Origin: Mesaphorura yosii
Lineage: Eukaryota; Arthropoda; Collembola; Poduromorpha; Tullbergiidae
Assembly (NCBI GenBank): GCA_009869945.1
Contig: WIXG01000212.1
Location: 62,001 to 126,000 of the forward strand
Direction: 5' to 3'
DNA: 64,000 nt
Shown: positions 1-10,403 of the stretch, in pieces
Numbering within the stretch: the stretch's first letter is position 1
Layout: every line of letters starts with the position of its first letter
Program-made: the position numbers and the translations under genes
The notes under the pieces: generated by a model
Seen by the model: the letters and a program-made list of their open reading frames with translations, nothing else
Databases searched by the model: none
Told to the model about the DNA's origin: nothing

Positions 1-1920
1 GTTCGGAACTCTCATCAGATGCAGGCAATGGCGTGTGTTGGGCAGTGGTTTCCGGTTCATACTCGATGGGAGGCTGATGCTTGGCTCGAGCACGTCCTTC
101 TTCTGGATAAGTTTGGCGATTTACCTGATTTCGATCGTGGTCGTATTCATCTACTTCGAGTAAGCACTTGATTGTGATTGGCAGCGTTTTTCATTGGATA
201 CTGATAACAAGCCAGAGCTTGTAGCAAGTTCGTATTTCATGTTGCAGGACGACGGCTTTCGATGACTGGGCGAGTGTTCTTGTGGCGCTGATAGGCATCC
301 TGACGATTTACAACCTGGCGGCAGTGCCTTGCATGGATCCCGGCTGTATTCCGAAGGCTTCCGAAGAGGAGCGTCTTAATAATCTGATTCGATGTATGAA
401 TCCTACTTATATTCATGCTCCACTTGCCACCTGCAGGGCTTACTGTTCTCATAGATCAACTAGAAAAGGAGCCAGGCGCTGACAACGTCGAGAAGCTGAT
501 GACCATACACGGCAAAGAGGAGCTCTGTGATTTCTGCACCGCCTGCTGTCACTTCAAACCCAAACGAACAATTCACTGCGAAATGTGTGGATTCTGTATC
601 GGTACGACGCGTAGGCCGTATGTAGATTCTGTAGAGTGCTTAATTGCAATTTTTACTTGCTTAATAACTCCAGATCGGCTGAGTTGCCACTGCTTCCTCT
701 TCGGCACATGCATCGGGCGAAGGAATTACGGGCACTGTGTCAAGTTCCTCTTCTTCGTCAACATTCTGGTCATGACGATGTTCACCGTCTCCATTTACAA
801 TCTTGTGACACGTAAGGCGAAGGCGTGGGCTTAAACAAAGCAAAGGCTTAAACGAGCACAAATTAGTCACAAATTCGCCACGCCAGAAGCCAATTTATAA
901 TTTGCCATTTGCAGTGTCAAATCAGTTCGGATTCGCGTATGCCGCCACCGCATCACCGACGACCTTCGTCCTGCTGACCGGATTGCTGTTTCCGGTACCC
1001 TTCGGACTTTGTCTGATGCCATTTGAATTGGTCCAGCATTTCGTATTTTCGTTGCTGGATTTGTCGTACATCGAATCCGTAAGTATAGAATGAGAAAATT
1101 CAGTTGAAACCAAATGACGTCTCTCAAGGTTCAATAATGCGTAAAATCTATTTAAGGTTCATTTGAAAACTGGCTACTTCTGCTGTCTCAAGGGAAAAAC
1201 GTTCGGTGACGGAATTCGTTTCGTAGCTGCCAATTTCTATCACTGGGTGATAGCCAAACCTCCAGAAAGCCTTCTCGGTAAGTCGGCGACAAAGAAATAA
1301 CTTACACCTGGATTATGGTGTTAACATCTTTTTCAAAATGAGTATATAAAATGCAATTTTTTTTTTTATTTTTACATTCAGCGCCGCGAAGCTACGTTAC
1401 AGTTCATGCAATTCCACGCCAAGAAAGCAAGAAATTCGCTGGACCCACGCCCAAAACGCCCATGCGCCTACCCGCCAGCAGTAGGCTTTGGATTTGCCGA
1501 CGAGGATTCGACGTGGGCGTCGGCGTCAAAAGCAACGCCTTAGCAGTAGACTCCAATCGCAGCCGCAGCACCCATGCAGTGACAATGACAGCCGCAGCAG
1601 CAGGCAAGTCCAACGCTAAAGCTGCCTCCAGTGTCAGCGCGAATCTGAACCCGAATTCATTTGTCGACGAACGCGCTCCGAAGACGCGCGGCGTGTACAC
1701 ACTTCCAAGTCATCGCCGATCGAAGTCCATGCGCACCAGCGCTCAGAGTCTGAAAAAGAAATTCACGTTCGAGTTCGTTCGGAAATCCTTTTCAAACATC
1801 AGCAGCCGAGTTCCAGCCCTCCGGACAGAGGCAGCGGAGCCCGCACCGACACCAGCGCAAATTAGGCAGCAACAGCATGAGTTGGCAGCGGCAGCGGGCC
1901 AGAATCTTCGTAACATTTAG
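1..1920 (+). CDS. DHHC palmitoyltransferase-like protein, ZDHHC9/14/18-related, degenerate active site (5' partial)
   Basis: Seven exons keep phase: 2-159 (start outside the window), 248-393, 437-601, 674-811, 915-1078, 1157-1277 and 1382-1920, giving 476 residues. DHHC enzymes S-acylate cysteines on membrane-bound proteins at Golgi, ER or plasma membrane. Four hydrophobic segments are visible, two before and two after a cysteine-rich domain. The entry resembles ZDHHC9/14/18: a GFRF...DGRLMLG lead-in, a DPG motif written DPGCIPKA, and CDFC/CTAC, HCEMC and CIGRRNY zinc-domain signatures. The DHHC tetrapeptide reads SCHC, followed by FL instead of PW, so the acyl-accepting Cys and the zinc His remain but the catalytic Asp and His are replaced. 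The TTxE motif after the last membrane segment is also not recognisable. The long last exon encodes a basic, Ala/Ser-rich tail with no domain I know. No frame break is present, so this is probably an expressed divergent paralogue with altered or lost activity. Confidence 0.83.
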
Positions 1921-3210
1921 CGTACTAGCCTATTTCGAGTATTTTAGTCGAATACGACAGTGCAAGTGGGGCGAAATGTGAACTAAAATGCAGTGTGCAG
2001 TAAGAATTTGGGTCCAATCGCTTAATTGCATGTTTATCCAGTAAACTAAACCAAGGCGCGTTCGGGACTGCGTAAAAGTTTCCAGTTTTTAATTCAGCAG
2101 GTTTGTATTTAAGAGTTTAAGCAGTGAACACGCTGAATCATGGCTCTGTGAGTCACATTCTGCTCTGCTGTTTCTTTCCTAATTTGAAAAATAAACTTTC
2201 TCACAGTTTTCTTCGCTTTCTCGTCGACGTCGCCTCTGTTTCTTTACAAGTTTTGATTTGATGCAGTGAGTCAGTCATGACTGGTGACTTATGAGTACGA
2301 TTATGAGTATGATTCATGTTGCCCGTGCTTGGAACTTTCTTACACCAAGCCACGCCACGCCATGCTAGAGGTTAGGAGTTTTCAGCACGGTATGGCACGC
2401 CACGCGGTTCAATGACACACACGCAGCAAAGAACTAAGAACGTTGGGTTGGCTGGACTGACGGACTGGCCATTGAGGCAGTAAATAAAGTAATTCCCGGA
2501 AACGGAGCTCCATTAATGCTTGTACACGTACACAATTCATACTTGTACGTTCAGTGAGAAAGCAGTTCTAATAGTTTTCTGCTTTGGGGTCGGTGTGGGT
2601 CATTCAGATTCACGAGATACGTGAATTCCAATTTACATGCACATATGAAATACCTCGTCGTGATGGGAAATCGATGGTATGCCAAAAGAAGGGAAAACAG
2701 AGAAAGCATAGAAAGCAAAGGGAAGTGGCCACTCCACTTTTCAATTCCACTTTCCACGTTCCACCGCTTTCATTCCCGCCAAAGTCCATTGTTTACTCGG
2801 CGGCCGTAATGACTCTGAACTCAGAGGCTCATCCCCGCACTTCAATTAATTAACCCAGCCCTGAACAAAGTGGATTTGATTTGGAGAAGCGCAGTGCAAT
2901 GACTCTACGAGACAACGAACAGGAAGTTATGCATAAACTCGATAGCGAATCGTGATCGGACGGGGAGGCAGGCAGGAATCCAATTGCAAATTCCAATTAG
3001 GATGAGAACCAGAATAGAATAGAATGGGTGAGGTTATTCACGCGACGACTTGGGACTTGGGACAAGTGTTTGTTGTGTCTGACACTCGCGTGAGACCTCA
3101 CACGTCGTCCTTATCGTAAAAGGCAAAATCAATAGAAATTCCCACACAAACACGAAACACGACGCGACACCCAAATTAATGACAACTGAATACGGAATGA
3201 GAATCGGTAA
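1921..3210. other. Intergenic region between two convergent genes
   Basis: It contains the 3' UTR of the DHHC-like gene, with an AATAAA at 2190-2195, and probably the 3' end of the minus-strand gene that follows. Short CACGC-type pentamer runs lie near 2348-2402. Small ORFs here look like chance reading frames. I see nothing else. Confidence 0.6.
2190..2195 (+). promoter_or_regulatory. Poly(A) signal AATAAA for the DHHC-like gene
   Basis: A canonical AATAAA lies about 270 bases after the stop codon at 1918-1920 and is followed by a T-rich stretch, as expected for a 3' end. Confidence 0.5.
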
Positions 3211-3216
3211 TTTATT
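3211..3216 (-). promoter_or_regulatory. Possible poly(A) signal of the minus-strand cysteine-rich gene
   Basis: TTTATT on the plus strand reads AATAAA on the minus strand, about 215 bases past the stop codon at 3430-3432. Overlapping copies of the same hexamer make the exact site uncertain. Confidence 0.4.
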
Positions 3217-3429
3217 TATTACGGGCATTTGTCAACGTACAAGACACAACAGACGAAATACGACACTTGGACTAATTCTAGACTTTACAAAGATATATAA
3301 CTGATACGTGACAAGTGATATGTGATATGGCATGGCTAAGGCAAAGGCTGAAGAAGGCTGATGGCTGATATGTTCCAATTTCCATATTTCCAAGTAAGAA
3401 TCTCATTAATCTCTGAACTCTGCCTGGTT

Positions 3430-5551
3430 TTACCTCGTAAAAGTGAAGAACACTGACAGCTGTACTAAAAATACGAATGAAAGGCTGACCAGCAGGTGCA
3501 GGTGCCCGGAATAATCTCGAAGCGAGCTGCCTCCATTTTTGCCCCGATCCTCCGTGCTCCTGCTCAGCTGGCCCTGCTGCGGTGCGGCGGGCTGATCGCC
3601 CTGCATTCTGTTGCCGCTGTTCCCGAACGACGCCGATTTTAAGACGTCATTCAGCCTGGAGCCTGACGAAGACGGCTGTCGCGATCCGTTGCTGTTACCG
3701 CTGCCATCCACTTTGTACTCGGGCGATTTACTGTTTCCGGACCCCGAATAAATGTTACCCGTCAGGAAAATATTATTTTGCGCCACACCACCGGCCGTGC
3801 TTCCGCCAGAGCCTGAGCTCGACGTTCCGCTGTCTTTCGTCTTGGATTTCTCGCTGCCAGGCGGCCGATCGTAGCGGGTACCTTTATAAAAAGGCGGAGG
3901 CGTCTCGGTGCCCGGACAGTCGCCGTGCTGAATGCTGGGCAATGAGCATTGCTGTGCGATGAAAGCCAGAGATTTGTCGAGCACCTGAATCGCGAACGTG
4001 GTCGAATTCAGCTCACCAGGCCGCGCCCGCCCGAAGAACTTGTCTTCTCCGGCGCAGATGTTGTCCGTCTTCTGCAGGATGCATTGGCGAAATTTCTCTC
4101 GGGCACTGCGGATGCGAATGAGCAAAGAGATATTAATCAATGGAAATGTACGCCGTACGCGAACGCGAAATGAATGACGGCTCGTGGCGTGCGTCATTTG
4201 CGAATGCGAAATTCGGAATTCGCACAGCGCAGAAGACACAGCACGCTATCCGATGGTCATATTCCAAATCGCCAATTTGACAAGTCAAATATTCGAACCC
4301 ACGAAACGGGCAAAGAAAAGAGAAAATGATTTACCAGCAGAGTTGTTTCATTGTGACGACGCTGCCAGAAATCTGATCGATGAGGAACCGGTACTGGAAG
4401 CCACAAAACTGCTCGTTCGTCGTGATCTTTTGAATGCAGGGAGCGACCTTGAAGTATTCTGTGGGAAATTGGCGGCCAAGGCAAGCAAAGGTGAGCGTAA
4501 AATAGTAAAATTAGAACTCGGGCCGCCACGGGTCAATTAATCAATTCATTGTCAATATTGCACGTACCTCTTCGGTATGCTTGGTCTTGGCAGAGGGTGT
4601 TCATGGACATTGCGGGCTCTTTGAATTGTTCGTCAAACCTTGACTTTTCCTGCGGGGTGAAGCAGTTCTTTGTGTACGTGTAAATGCATGCTGTGAATTC
4701 CGTCCAGGTCCTGCCACGCCAGACCAGAACAAAAGACCAGATTTAGATACGGCACCATGACACGACAGTGGAGGCGAATAAAAGAAAGGCCACGCGCACG
4801 CCGGAAATGAGACTCCATTTCCATCGCATCGCATATCGCATTACCTGCACACTCTGTCGAGGGACGCCGGGCTGTCGGGAAACACGAGGTTCGGGTCTTT
4901 TAGGAGGGAGTCGGCACTCAGGGCGCATTGTTCTAGATCGTTCCCATTGCAAGTGTGCAGCAGGGCGCTCTCGGTCACAGTCAACGTCAATGTCAACCCT
5001 GAAAAACAAAAACGATTAAGTTTCTTGAAAAAATTGAGTTCGAGTTGCTTTGAGGCAGAATCATGATTGCCGGCCATTTCGTGTGTATTTCCTCGAATGA
5101 ATGAAGTTAGAATGAAATGAAGGACTCTCTGGAATACCGCTCATGACTTATCGATAATTTACGTGAATTTAGTCCCTGTTGACACAACCTACGTTACGTG
5201 TCTGTCTCATTATAGCATGAAGCGCATGACGAAACTTTAAGAGTACCGTCAAAAATGTCAGGCAACTCGTTAAGTCATTAGCGTTAGTGAGGGTCGAAAG
5301 ACTGGCGTGTTTAAAACTTACGACGAAATTATGTAACTTTCGAGCCCGAGCCCACTCACAAAAACTCCAGATTAGAAACGCCAATGGAACAAGAAACTGA
5401 ACCTGCTTATGAAGTTTCGAATACTTTGATTGTGCGACAAGTTTTTAAACGGCGAACTTCGCGATAGTGCAAGTGTTTAAGAATTCGAGTCCAAATCCGT
5501 TAACTTACCTGCTAGGATCGCCACGGTGAAAATCAAACTCAATCCTCGCAT
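3430..5551 (-). CDS. Secreted cysteine-rich protein resembling 27-kDa haemolymph glycoproteins, with hydrophobic C-terminus
   Basis: Five exons keep phase: 5509-5551, 4845-4998, 4568-4710, 4335-4458 and 3430-4105, giving 379 residues. The start is the ATG at 5549-5551, which opens a signal peptide (MRGLSLIFTVAILAG). The mature half carries regularly spaced cysteines in helical-looking segments (TCNGNDLEQC, FTACIYTYTKNC, PCIQK...FCGF, LCCAREKFRQCI, DNIC). This pattern recalls the arthropod 27-kDa haemolymph glycoprotein group, but I assign the family only tentatively. From about residue 230 the protein becomes Ser/Gly/Asn-rich and disordered. It ends in a strongly hydrophobic run (LHLLVSLSFVFLVQLSVFF) with only a few residues after it, which suggests a GPI-attachment signal or a C-terminal membrane anchor. 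Haemolymph glycoproteins would not need that, so a surface-anchored form is an inference. Its ligand and function are unknown. Confidence 0.78.
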
Positions 5552-6249
5552 TTTGCCGAATTCAGCTTAAAATGTCAAAATCCAAACTTCCGAAATTCTT
5601 AAGTGATGTAGTCCATGAAGTATCATTCAAGCGGCAGGAGGCTTTGCTGGATCTTGGAAGATTTTAACAACACGTAAACTCAGATTAATCTCACAACTTT
5701 CTTAGAATTGACACACAATTCAGAAAAATCCCTTCAAGGTTCTCACAAATTGAGTAACTATATTAAGTACCAACACCATAATGACTAGAGGTCGGGTTAC
5801 GTTTTCTTTGCGTGTTTACATGCTTGAAGCTTGGAAGCACGTTTTTGCCTGCGATGTTCACTGCCCAAAGCGACTGTGAAGACTGACTTGCTCGCTCTGC
5901 CTCTACGTTGGCAATGGCAGGCAATCAGTGAATCGTGAATCAGCACGGCGGCACGCGATAAAAGACTCAAGACTCTAAGAGCCTCGAAAGGAGTCACAAA
6001 GTGGAAAGGTGTACCGTATTCTTATAATGGGTTCTGCCTGACGAGGCGCGATGCACAACAATGACTCATGTAGCCGTATTGCTTGTGAATAACGGATCCC
6101 GACCGTGTTTCTGTAGTCTGCAGTCTGCAGGAGACCAACACATCGTAGGATTTTGCATGGCGCTTATTTTGCAGGCGTGTCTGTCATTCTTATCGCTGCC
6201 ATTTGTGAATTAGGTCGAATGCGACGGAGTGTGTGTGTTGAATAGCTGA
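5552..6249. other. Intergenic; 5' flank of the minus-strand cysteine-rich gene
   Basis: This stretch presumably holds the promoter and 5' UTR of the gene ending at 5551. I see no convincing exon, RNA gene or repeat in it. Confidence 0.5.
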
Positions 6250-6717
6250 ATGAGTTTACTTTACGTGGCCTGTCAGGCGGGCACGTTGGAGAAAGTAAAC
6301 AACGTCGGCTTGTCATTCTTGGCCTGGCCTTCCTGTTCTTCAAATATGCATAATGCTGGAATTAATGAGTTTGAGCTGATTAATAACCTCCTTAATACAT
6401 ACGACAACACAATCGATCGTGAACGACAGCCGAAATTTAATCAAGACGGCAGTGAAACCGGCGAGGACGTGTACATGAAAGAAAATATAGAAAGTCGAGT
6501 GCTGGAGTTCTTATTGACTGATGAAGTGCTGCGCAAGAGACTGGAGTGTCTTTCATTGCCATTCATTTTACACGTCGGTCTGCAAAAGTCTGACATATAC
6601 AAGTGTCAACAGCCAACAAAAGCAAAGGCGCACGTTGCACGCTACAAATTCATTGAATACTATTCAAATTCATTTAATTTTGAAATATCTGGAACGATAA
6701 TTTATCTTAATTTGTAA
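6250..6717 (+). CDS. Hypothetical protein, 155 residues, weak support
   Basis: An ATG-initiated ORF with a stop just upstream in frame (TGA at 6247-6249). AATAAA follows at 6724-6729, very close to the stop. The middle part, roughly residues 35-110, looks protein-like: acidic and amphipathic, with segments such as FELINNLLNTYD and RVLEFLLTDEVLRKRLE. The N- and C-terminal parts look less so. The terminal TAA lies inside GTAAGT (6714-6719), so this may instead be an internal exon ending at 6713 whose partners I did not find. No family is recognised. It may equally be a chance ORF. Confidence 0.25.
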   Translation: MSLLYVACQAGTLEKVNNVGLSFLAWPSCSSNMHNAGINEFELINNLLNTYDNTIDRERQPKFNQDGSETGEDVYMKENIESRVLEFLLTDEVLRKRLECLSLPFILHVGLQKSDIYKCQQPTKAKAHVARYKFIEYYSNSFNFEISGTIIYLNL

Positions 6718-7189
6718 GTTTCCAATAAATTCGATGCAATCACCACATTTTAAACCAAGGCGTATGCTGTATTAGAATTTCGAGGACATTTATCTAAAGA
6801 TAATTGTTACTGGCAAATTGTTCCCGGACAATTGTTCTCAGAAAATGTTGAAGTTTCTCATTGCTTATACTTAAATAATTTTATGGCTTTGGCTACGTTA
6901 TTGCGTCTTTGCTGGTTCACTTTTGACGACTTTCAAGACGGCCTTCGCTTGACCTCTGACTTAATTGTAGCAACCGTGTTCGTCTTCTGCCCCGCTCAAA
7001 TTAACAGTGCTGCGCAAGACGCCATACATCCCAAAGCGCCTGCGAGCCTTTTGCTTGTCCCCGTCCACGCCATCACAAACGTGTCCGTCGAAGGCGTGAG
7101 TCGAGGCTCCGAAGTATTTCTTCTTCACTCCTTTCGTGTCGTGCACGCGAGTGGCCCCAAACCACATTGTCGTCCGCCAGGTGACTGAG

Positions 7190-7589
7190 GTGACGTCCAT
7201 CCAGAGGCTTAATCGGGAGATTACCGACCTCCTGGATTCCAATTACTGTGAATCTACAGTACCAGTCGGACAACAGGTGCCATTACGCATCAGGCACATA
7301 TGCTGGCGTCAATATCGACTTGACTCCGGAACACAACGCATGTCGCTCCCGCAAATCGTCGACTTGCTTCCTGGACGCTATGCTAAAGGCTTTCGGTGAT
7401 ACTGCATCATCTGAACTAAAATGTCAACGTGGAACAAGCTGCAAACTCAGGAGCGGGTCCGACTGCACCATCGTAAAAATAGCTATAGAAGTTTTGCCGT
7501 GGTACCTGCAGCAAGAGCATCCGTCGAATCTACAAGTCGAGGTCAGAGTACTGGATGAACTCCGAAATGGAGTCTGTCGATGTGGCTAA
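7190..7589 (+). pseudogene. Broken, 5'-truncated copy of the secreted cysteine-rich family (copy 1)
   Basis: Two reading frames together match the C-terminal two thirds of the intact protein at 8128-8754. One frame carries the segment ending in DSNYC. From about 7250 a second frame carries the rest to the conserved CRCG ending at 7589. The switch coincides with about 10 bases missing relative to the intact copy just after the NYC codons, and one conserved Cys codon there has become Tyr. No matching signal peptide or N-terminal part is found upstream, so the copy also looks 5'-truncated. It shares orientation and spacing with the other three members, which supports origin by tandem duplication. 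A single assembly error could explain the frame change but not the missing N-terminus. Confidence 0.75.
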
Positions 7590-8127
7590 GTCTTGTTTGT
7601 CTTGCCAATCTTAAGAAGCCATCATAATCTCATCCTGCGCATGCACCTTTCAATTCACACTTAAAATTAACTCCTCGTTCTAAATCGTACGTCTAATTCG
7701 TAATTTAATGTTAATACCAGTAAAGCAAATTCAAGCAAGTAAAGATTCAAAATTGATTCTATGCTGCTGCTGCCAAAACTCTTTGCAATCGCAATTCGGG
7801 AGTGCTTTCGCATCTTTTCGTCTATGTGTCATTTGATTCTGTTTGAATTATGCTCAAACTAAGAAAATGCGCGAAGGCAGTAAGAAAAGTTGTGGCTCGC
7901 TTCGTGGGATGTCTGTTGTGTTGTGAAGGTCTCATGTAATACGAGACAAAACTTTAATTAAGCAGCTTAATTGAATTAACGAGCGAAATCTGTTCGCCAC
8001 TGCAATTAATTCTGATCGTACACATACACGTAAGTCAGTTCATGGAATATTCCCACCACAACAAGTTAAAGCCAAAATTCGAAGTTAATTCGGGAGTTAT
8101 TCCAAGTCTTTTCGTCGATCTGTCAAG
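7590..8127. other. Intergenic spacer in the cysteine-rich gene cluster; likely promoter of copy 2
   Basis: No ORF or repeat stands out. The last 100 bases before 8128 are the presumed 5' UTR and core promoter of the intact family member; no clear TATA box was identified. Confidence 0.5.
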
Positions 8128-8754
8128 ATGAGTTGCTCCACCATCGTGCGTCTGCTTTTCTTCTGCGCATTGGCCAGCAGCGTTTCAGTCTCGAGCACTA
8201 CGCTCCAGGATTTCCAGGCTAATACGGTTAAACTTCAGCAACTGAATAACTTGGCGTATGGCGCCACGTGCTCGTATGTCAACGAACAAAAGCGGAGTGC
8301 GTTCGGGCTCAAATTGATGGAAGTGCTCAAGTCCGGGTCGCTATCGTCGATTGGCAGCCTGAATCAGGAAATGGTGGGTCTTCTGGGCTCGAACTACTGC
8401 AACTCCCTGCAGAATCTGCAGTGTCAGTCTAACAACAAGTGTGGATGCGCGTCTGGCGATAGCGCGGGCTACAGCGGTATCAGTTTCCAGTCGATTCGAG
8501 AAGACAACGCGTGTCGCCTTAGTAGGTCATCCATCTGCATGCCGGAAGAGTCGCTGAAGGCACTCGGGAGCCAAGCACCTGACCTGAAGTGCCAACGCGG
8601 AACCACCTGCAAATTCAAGGACGGGACGGGTTGCACAAACGCCAAAATCATCGCAGAAGTTCAGCGCGGGTTCCGGAACAGGCGGCCGTCAATGTCCCAA
8701 GTCATGACAAGAGTTCAGGAGGAGCTCCAGGATGGAATCTGCCAGTGTGGTTAA
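8128..8754 (+). CDS. Secreted cysteine-rich protein, intact member of a local family (copy 2)
   Basis: A single uninterrupted exon encodes 208 residues. The ATG at 8128 opens a typical signal peptide of about 22 residues (MSCSTIVRLLFFCALASS). The mature part has 12 cysteines, enough for six disulfides. They occur in spaced motifs: ATCSY, NYC, LQCQSNNKCGC, DNACRL, SSIC, LKCQRGTTCKF and TGCTN, closing with GICQCG at the stop. There is no membrane segment and no domain I recognise. It is the only one of four tandem copies without frameshifts or internal stops. An AATAAA lies 167 bases after the stop. Secretion is a confident inference. The role is unknown; defence, extracellular matrix or digestion are all possible, and no function should be assigned. 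The intact frame, when its three neighbours are decayed, suggests it has been under selection. Confidence 0.82.
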   Translation: MSCSTIVRLLFFCALASSVSVSSTTLQDFQANTVKLQQLNNLAYGATCSYVNEQKRSAFGLKLMEVLKSGSLSSIGSLNQEMVGLLGSNYCNSLQNLQCQSNNKCGCASGDSAGYSGISFQSIREDNACRLSRSSICMPEESLKALGSQAPDLKCQRGTTCKFKDGTGCTNAKIIAEVQRGFRNRRPSMSQVMTRVQEELQDGICQCG

Positions 8755-8920
8755 ATTAGTTCGTTTAAATCCTTCGTCAATCAACGCAAATCATGTCACC
8801 TATGCGACAATGCATTTCTTTATTTGTTATTCATGCCAATTCCCGACATTAATGCTCAATTCTCAATAGATACTTCAGAAATTCAATGGAATTCAATTAA
8901 ACATGCACAATTCAGAGTTT

Positions 8921-8926
8921 AATAAA
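8921..8926 (+). promoter_or_regulatory. Poly(A) signal AATAAA for cysteine-rich copy 2
   Basis: A canonical hexamer 167 bases past the stop at 8752-8754, in an AT-rich stretch. Confidence 0.5.
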
Positions 8927-9076
8927 CACTAATGAGCTGAAACTTGACTTGTACTTGAATTAACAAGGACAAAGTGGACTGCCACGTGGAATATGAAAGA
9001 TTTAAGTTATTCTTTTCAGCTTTAAAGCTTAAAATACTCGGATCGTTTGTGTCAAACTGTTTTGGTCTTCCATTTC

Positions 9077-9735
9077 ATGATGTGTTCACGAATTCTCTTA
9101 CCGTCGATTCTCGTGGCTGCTGGGCTCTTCGCCCATTTCGCCAGTTCTCAGGTTGGTTCGCCCGCGGTGAATGAATATTTTCAAACCTCGGAAAGCTGAA
9201 CGAGGCCAGTTCTCTGGGCTACGAACAAGCCTACTCCTGCGCTGAGAGACAGAAGTTCACCGCATTCCGCGTCCAGGGCCTGGGAATCGCGAAGCGGACC
9301 GACATGTCGTGGCTGGAGCCTATGAGTGTGGAATTGGACGGATTGCTGGCTGCCGGTGTTGAGTACTGCAACGATTTCGAGTCTCTCCGCCGCCAGTCTG
9401 ACGGCAAGTGCGGGTACCCGTCGGGCGACTTGCCGCCAGGCAACATAGGAAAGAGGGAGTACATTCATGAGGACGGCGAGTGCCGGCTGATCCGGTTTTC
9501 CTTCTGTGACTCGCCAGGAGTCACAATTGGAGCGATTGGATCATGGGCAGCTTGCCAAAATGAAACTTCCTGCACGTTCAAAGGGTTTAGCGGGCAAGGG
9601 GAAGGCGAATGCTCCTCCTGAAAGTTATACGCGGAGATGCGAGATGTGGACAAAGTGTTTCCGGGTGACGCTCACGCCCTGAGCGTTTCTAGGAACCACG
9701 AAGTCATGTTTAATGGAACCTGCATTTGCGAATAA
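9077..9735 (+). pseudogene. Broken copy of the secreted cysteine-rich family (copy 3)
   Basis: A signal-peptide-like start (ATG at 9077 or 9080) is followed by a +1 frame change near 9180-9190. After that, the frame beginning at 9181 aligns along its length with the intact copy: SYSC-type, EYC, GKCGY, GECRL, SFC, ACQNETSC and GECSS segments. An in-frame TGA at 9619-9621 interrupts it where the intact copy has Ala. The same frame then continues to the conserved ending (GTCICE, stop at 9733-9735). Two of the conserved C-terminal-half cysteine motifs are altered. Two independent lesions argue for a decayed gene rather than a sequencing slip. Readthrough of the TGA would not rescue the upstream frameshift. 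Confidence 0.78.
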
Positions 9736-9767
9736 CTTTGCGCTGCTGGCTAAATATTTACCTGAAG

Positions 9768-10403
9768 ATGAGTCACCAATCGACTGTGCGCTTGTTTTTC
9801 CTCTTGGCCGTCGGCCTTCGTCGGGACTTGGATGGTCAACACGGATTCAGACAAAGACAAAGTGTTTGAAGCGAGGGTTCAAAACTTCCTGGAGCAAAAC
9901 TCCTTGGAGTACGGAGCTGGATACTCCTACGACCAAAAGCAAAAACGGAGGGCATACAACACGGAACTGATAGAACTCTCCAGGGCTGGGACAACTCAGG
10001 CGGTGGGTATCGGGACTGATCCGAAACTGACAGACTTGAACTTGAAGTACTGCGACTTATTCGAAAACTTCGAATGTGGGCCCAACAATGAGTGTGGACG
10101 CTCCACGGCCGGCTTCGTCGCCTTTTTCGCCTTACAATTTCGAATCCGTTCGCGAGGATGGTGAGTGTCGACTCCGCAACTCGTCCATCTGCGGCCCGAC
10201 GGCAGTTCTAGAGCGTGGAGCCGAAGTGCCAAAAGAGGACATCGTGCGTGTTCGTGACAGACGGTGCCGAATGCACCGTGATTGGTTTGTTCAACCGGGA
10301 AGTTGATCAGAAATTGCATAATTTAGGCCAGACCCCCACGTAATTTGAAGGAGCGGTGATGATGAATGACACTGTGCAAAGCGGGATCTGCCATTGCGGA
10401 TGA
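9768..10403 (+). pseudogene. Heavily broken copy of the secreted cysteine-rich family (copy 4)
   Basis: An ATG at 9768 opens a signal peptide close to that of the intact copy (STVRLFFLLAVGL). Homology then passes through three frames: the start frame, a second frame from about 9830 (GYSYDQKQKRRAY...KYCDLFENFEC), a third from about 10110 (EDGECRLRNSSICG), and back to the start frame from about 10215 (KCQKRTSC). In that last frame an in-frame TAA at 10341-10343 precedes the conserved ending GICHCG (stop 10401-10403). At least three frameshifts and one stop make it the most decayed member. It begins only 33 bases after copy 3 ends, so the two are tightly packed. Confidence 0.8.

Noticed and set aside
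9619..9621. In-frame TGA in cysteine-rich copy 3 as possible selenocysteine or programmed readthrough.
   Set aside because: It aligns with Ala, not Cys, in the intact copy, and the same gene has an upstream frameshift, so ordinary decay explains it better.
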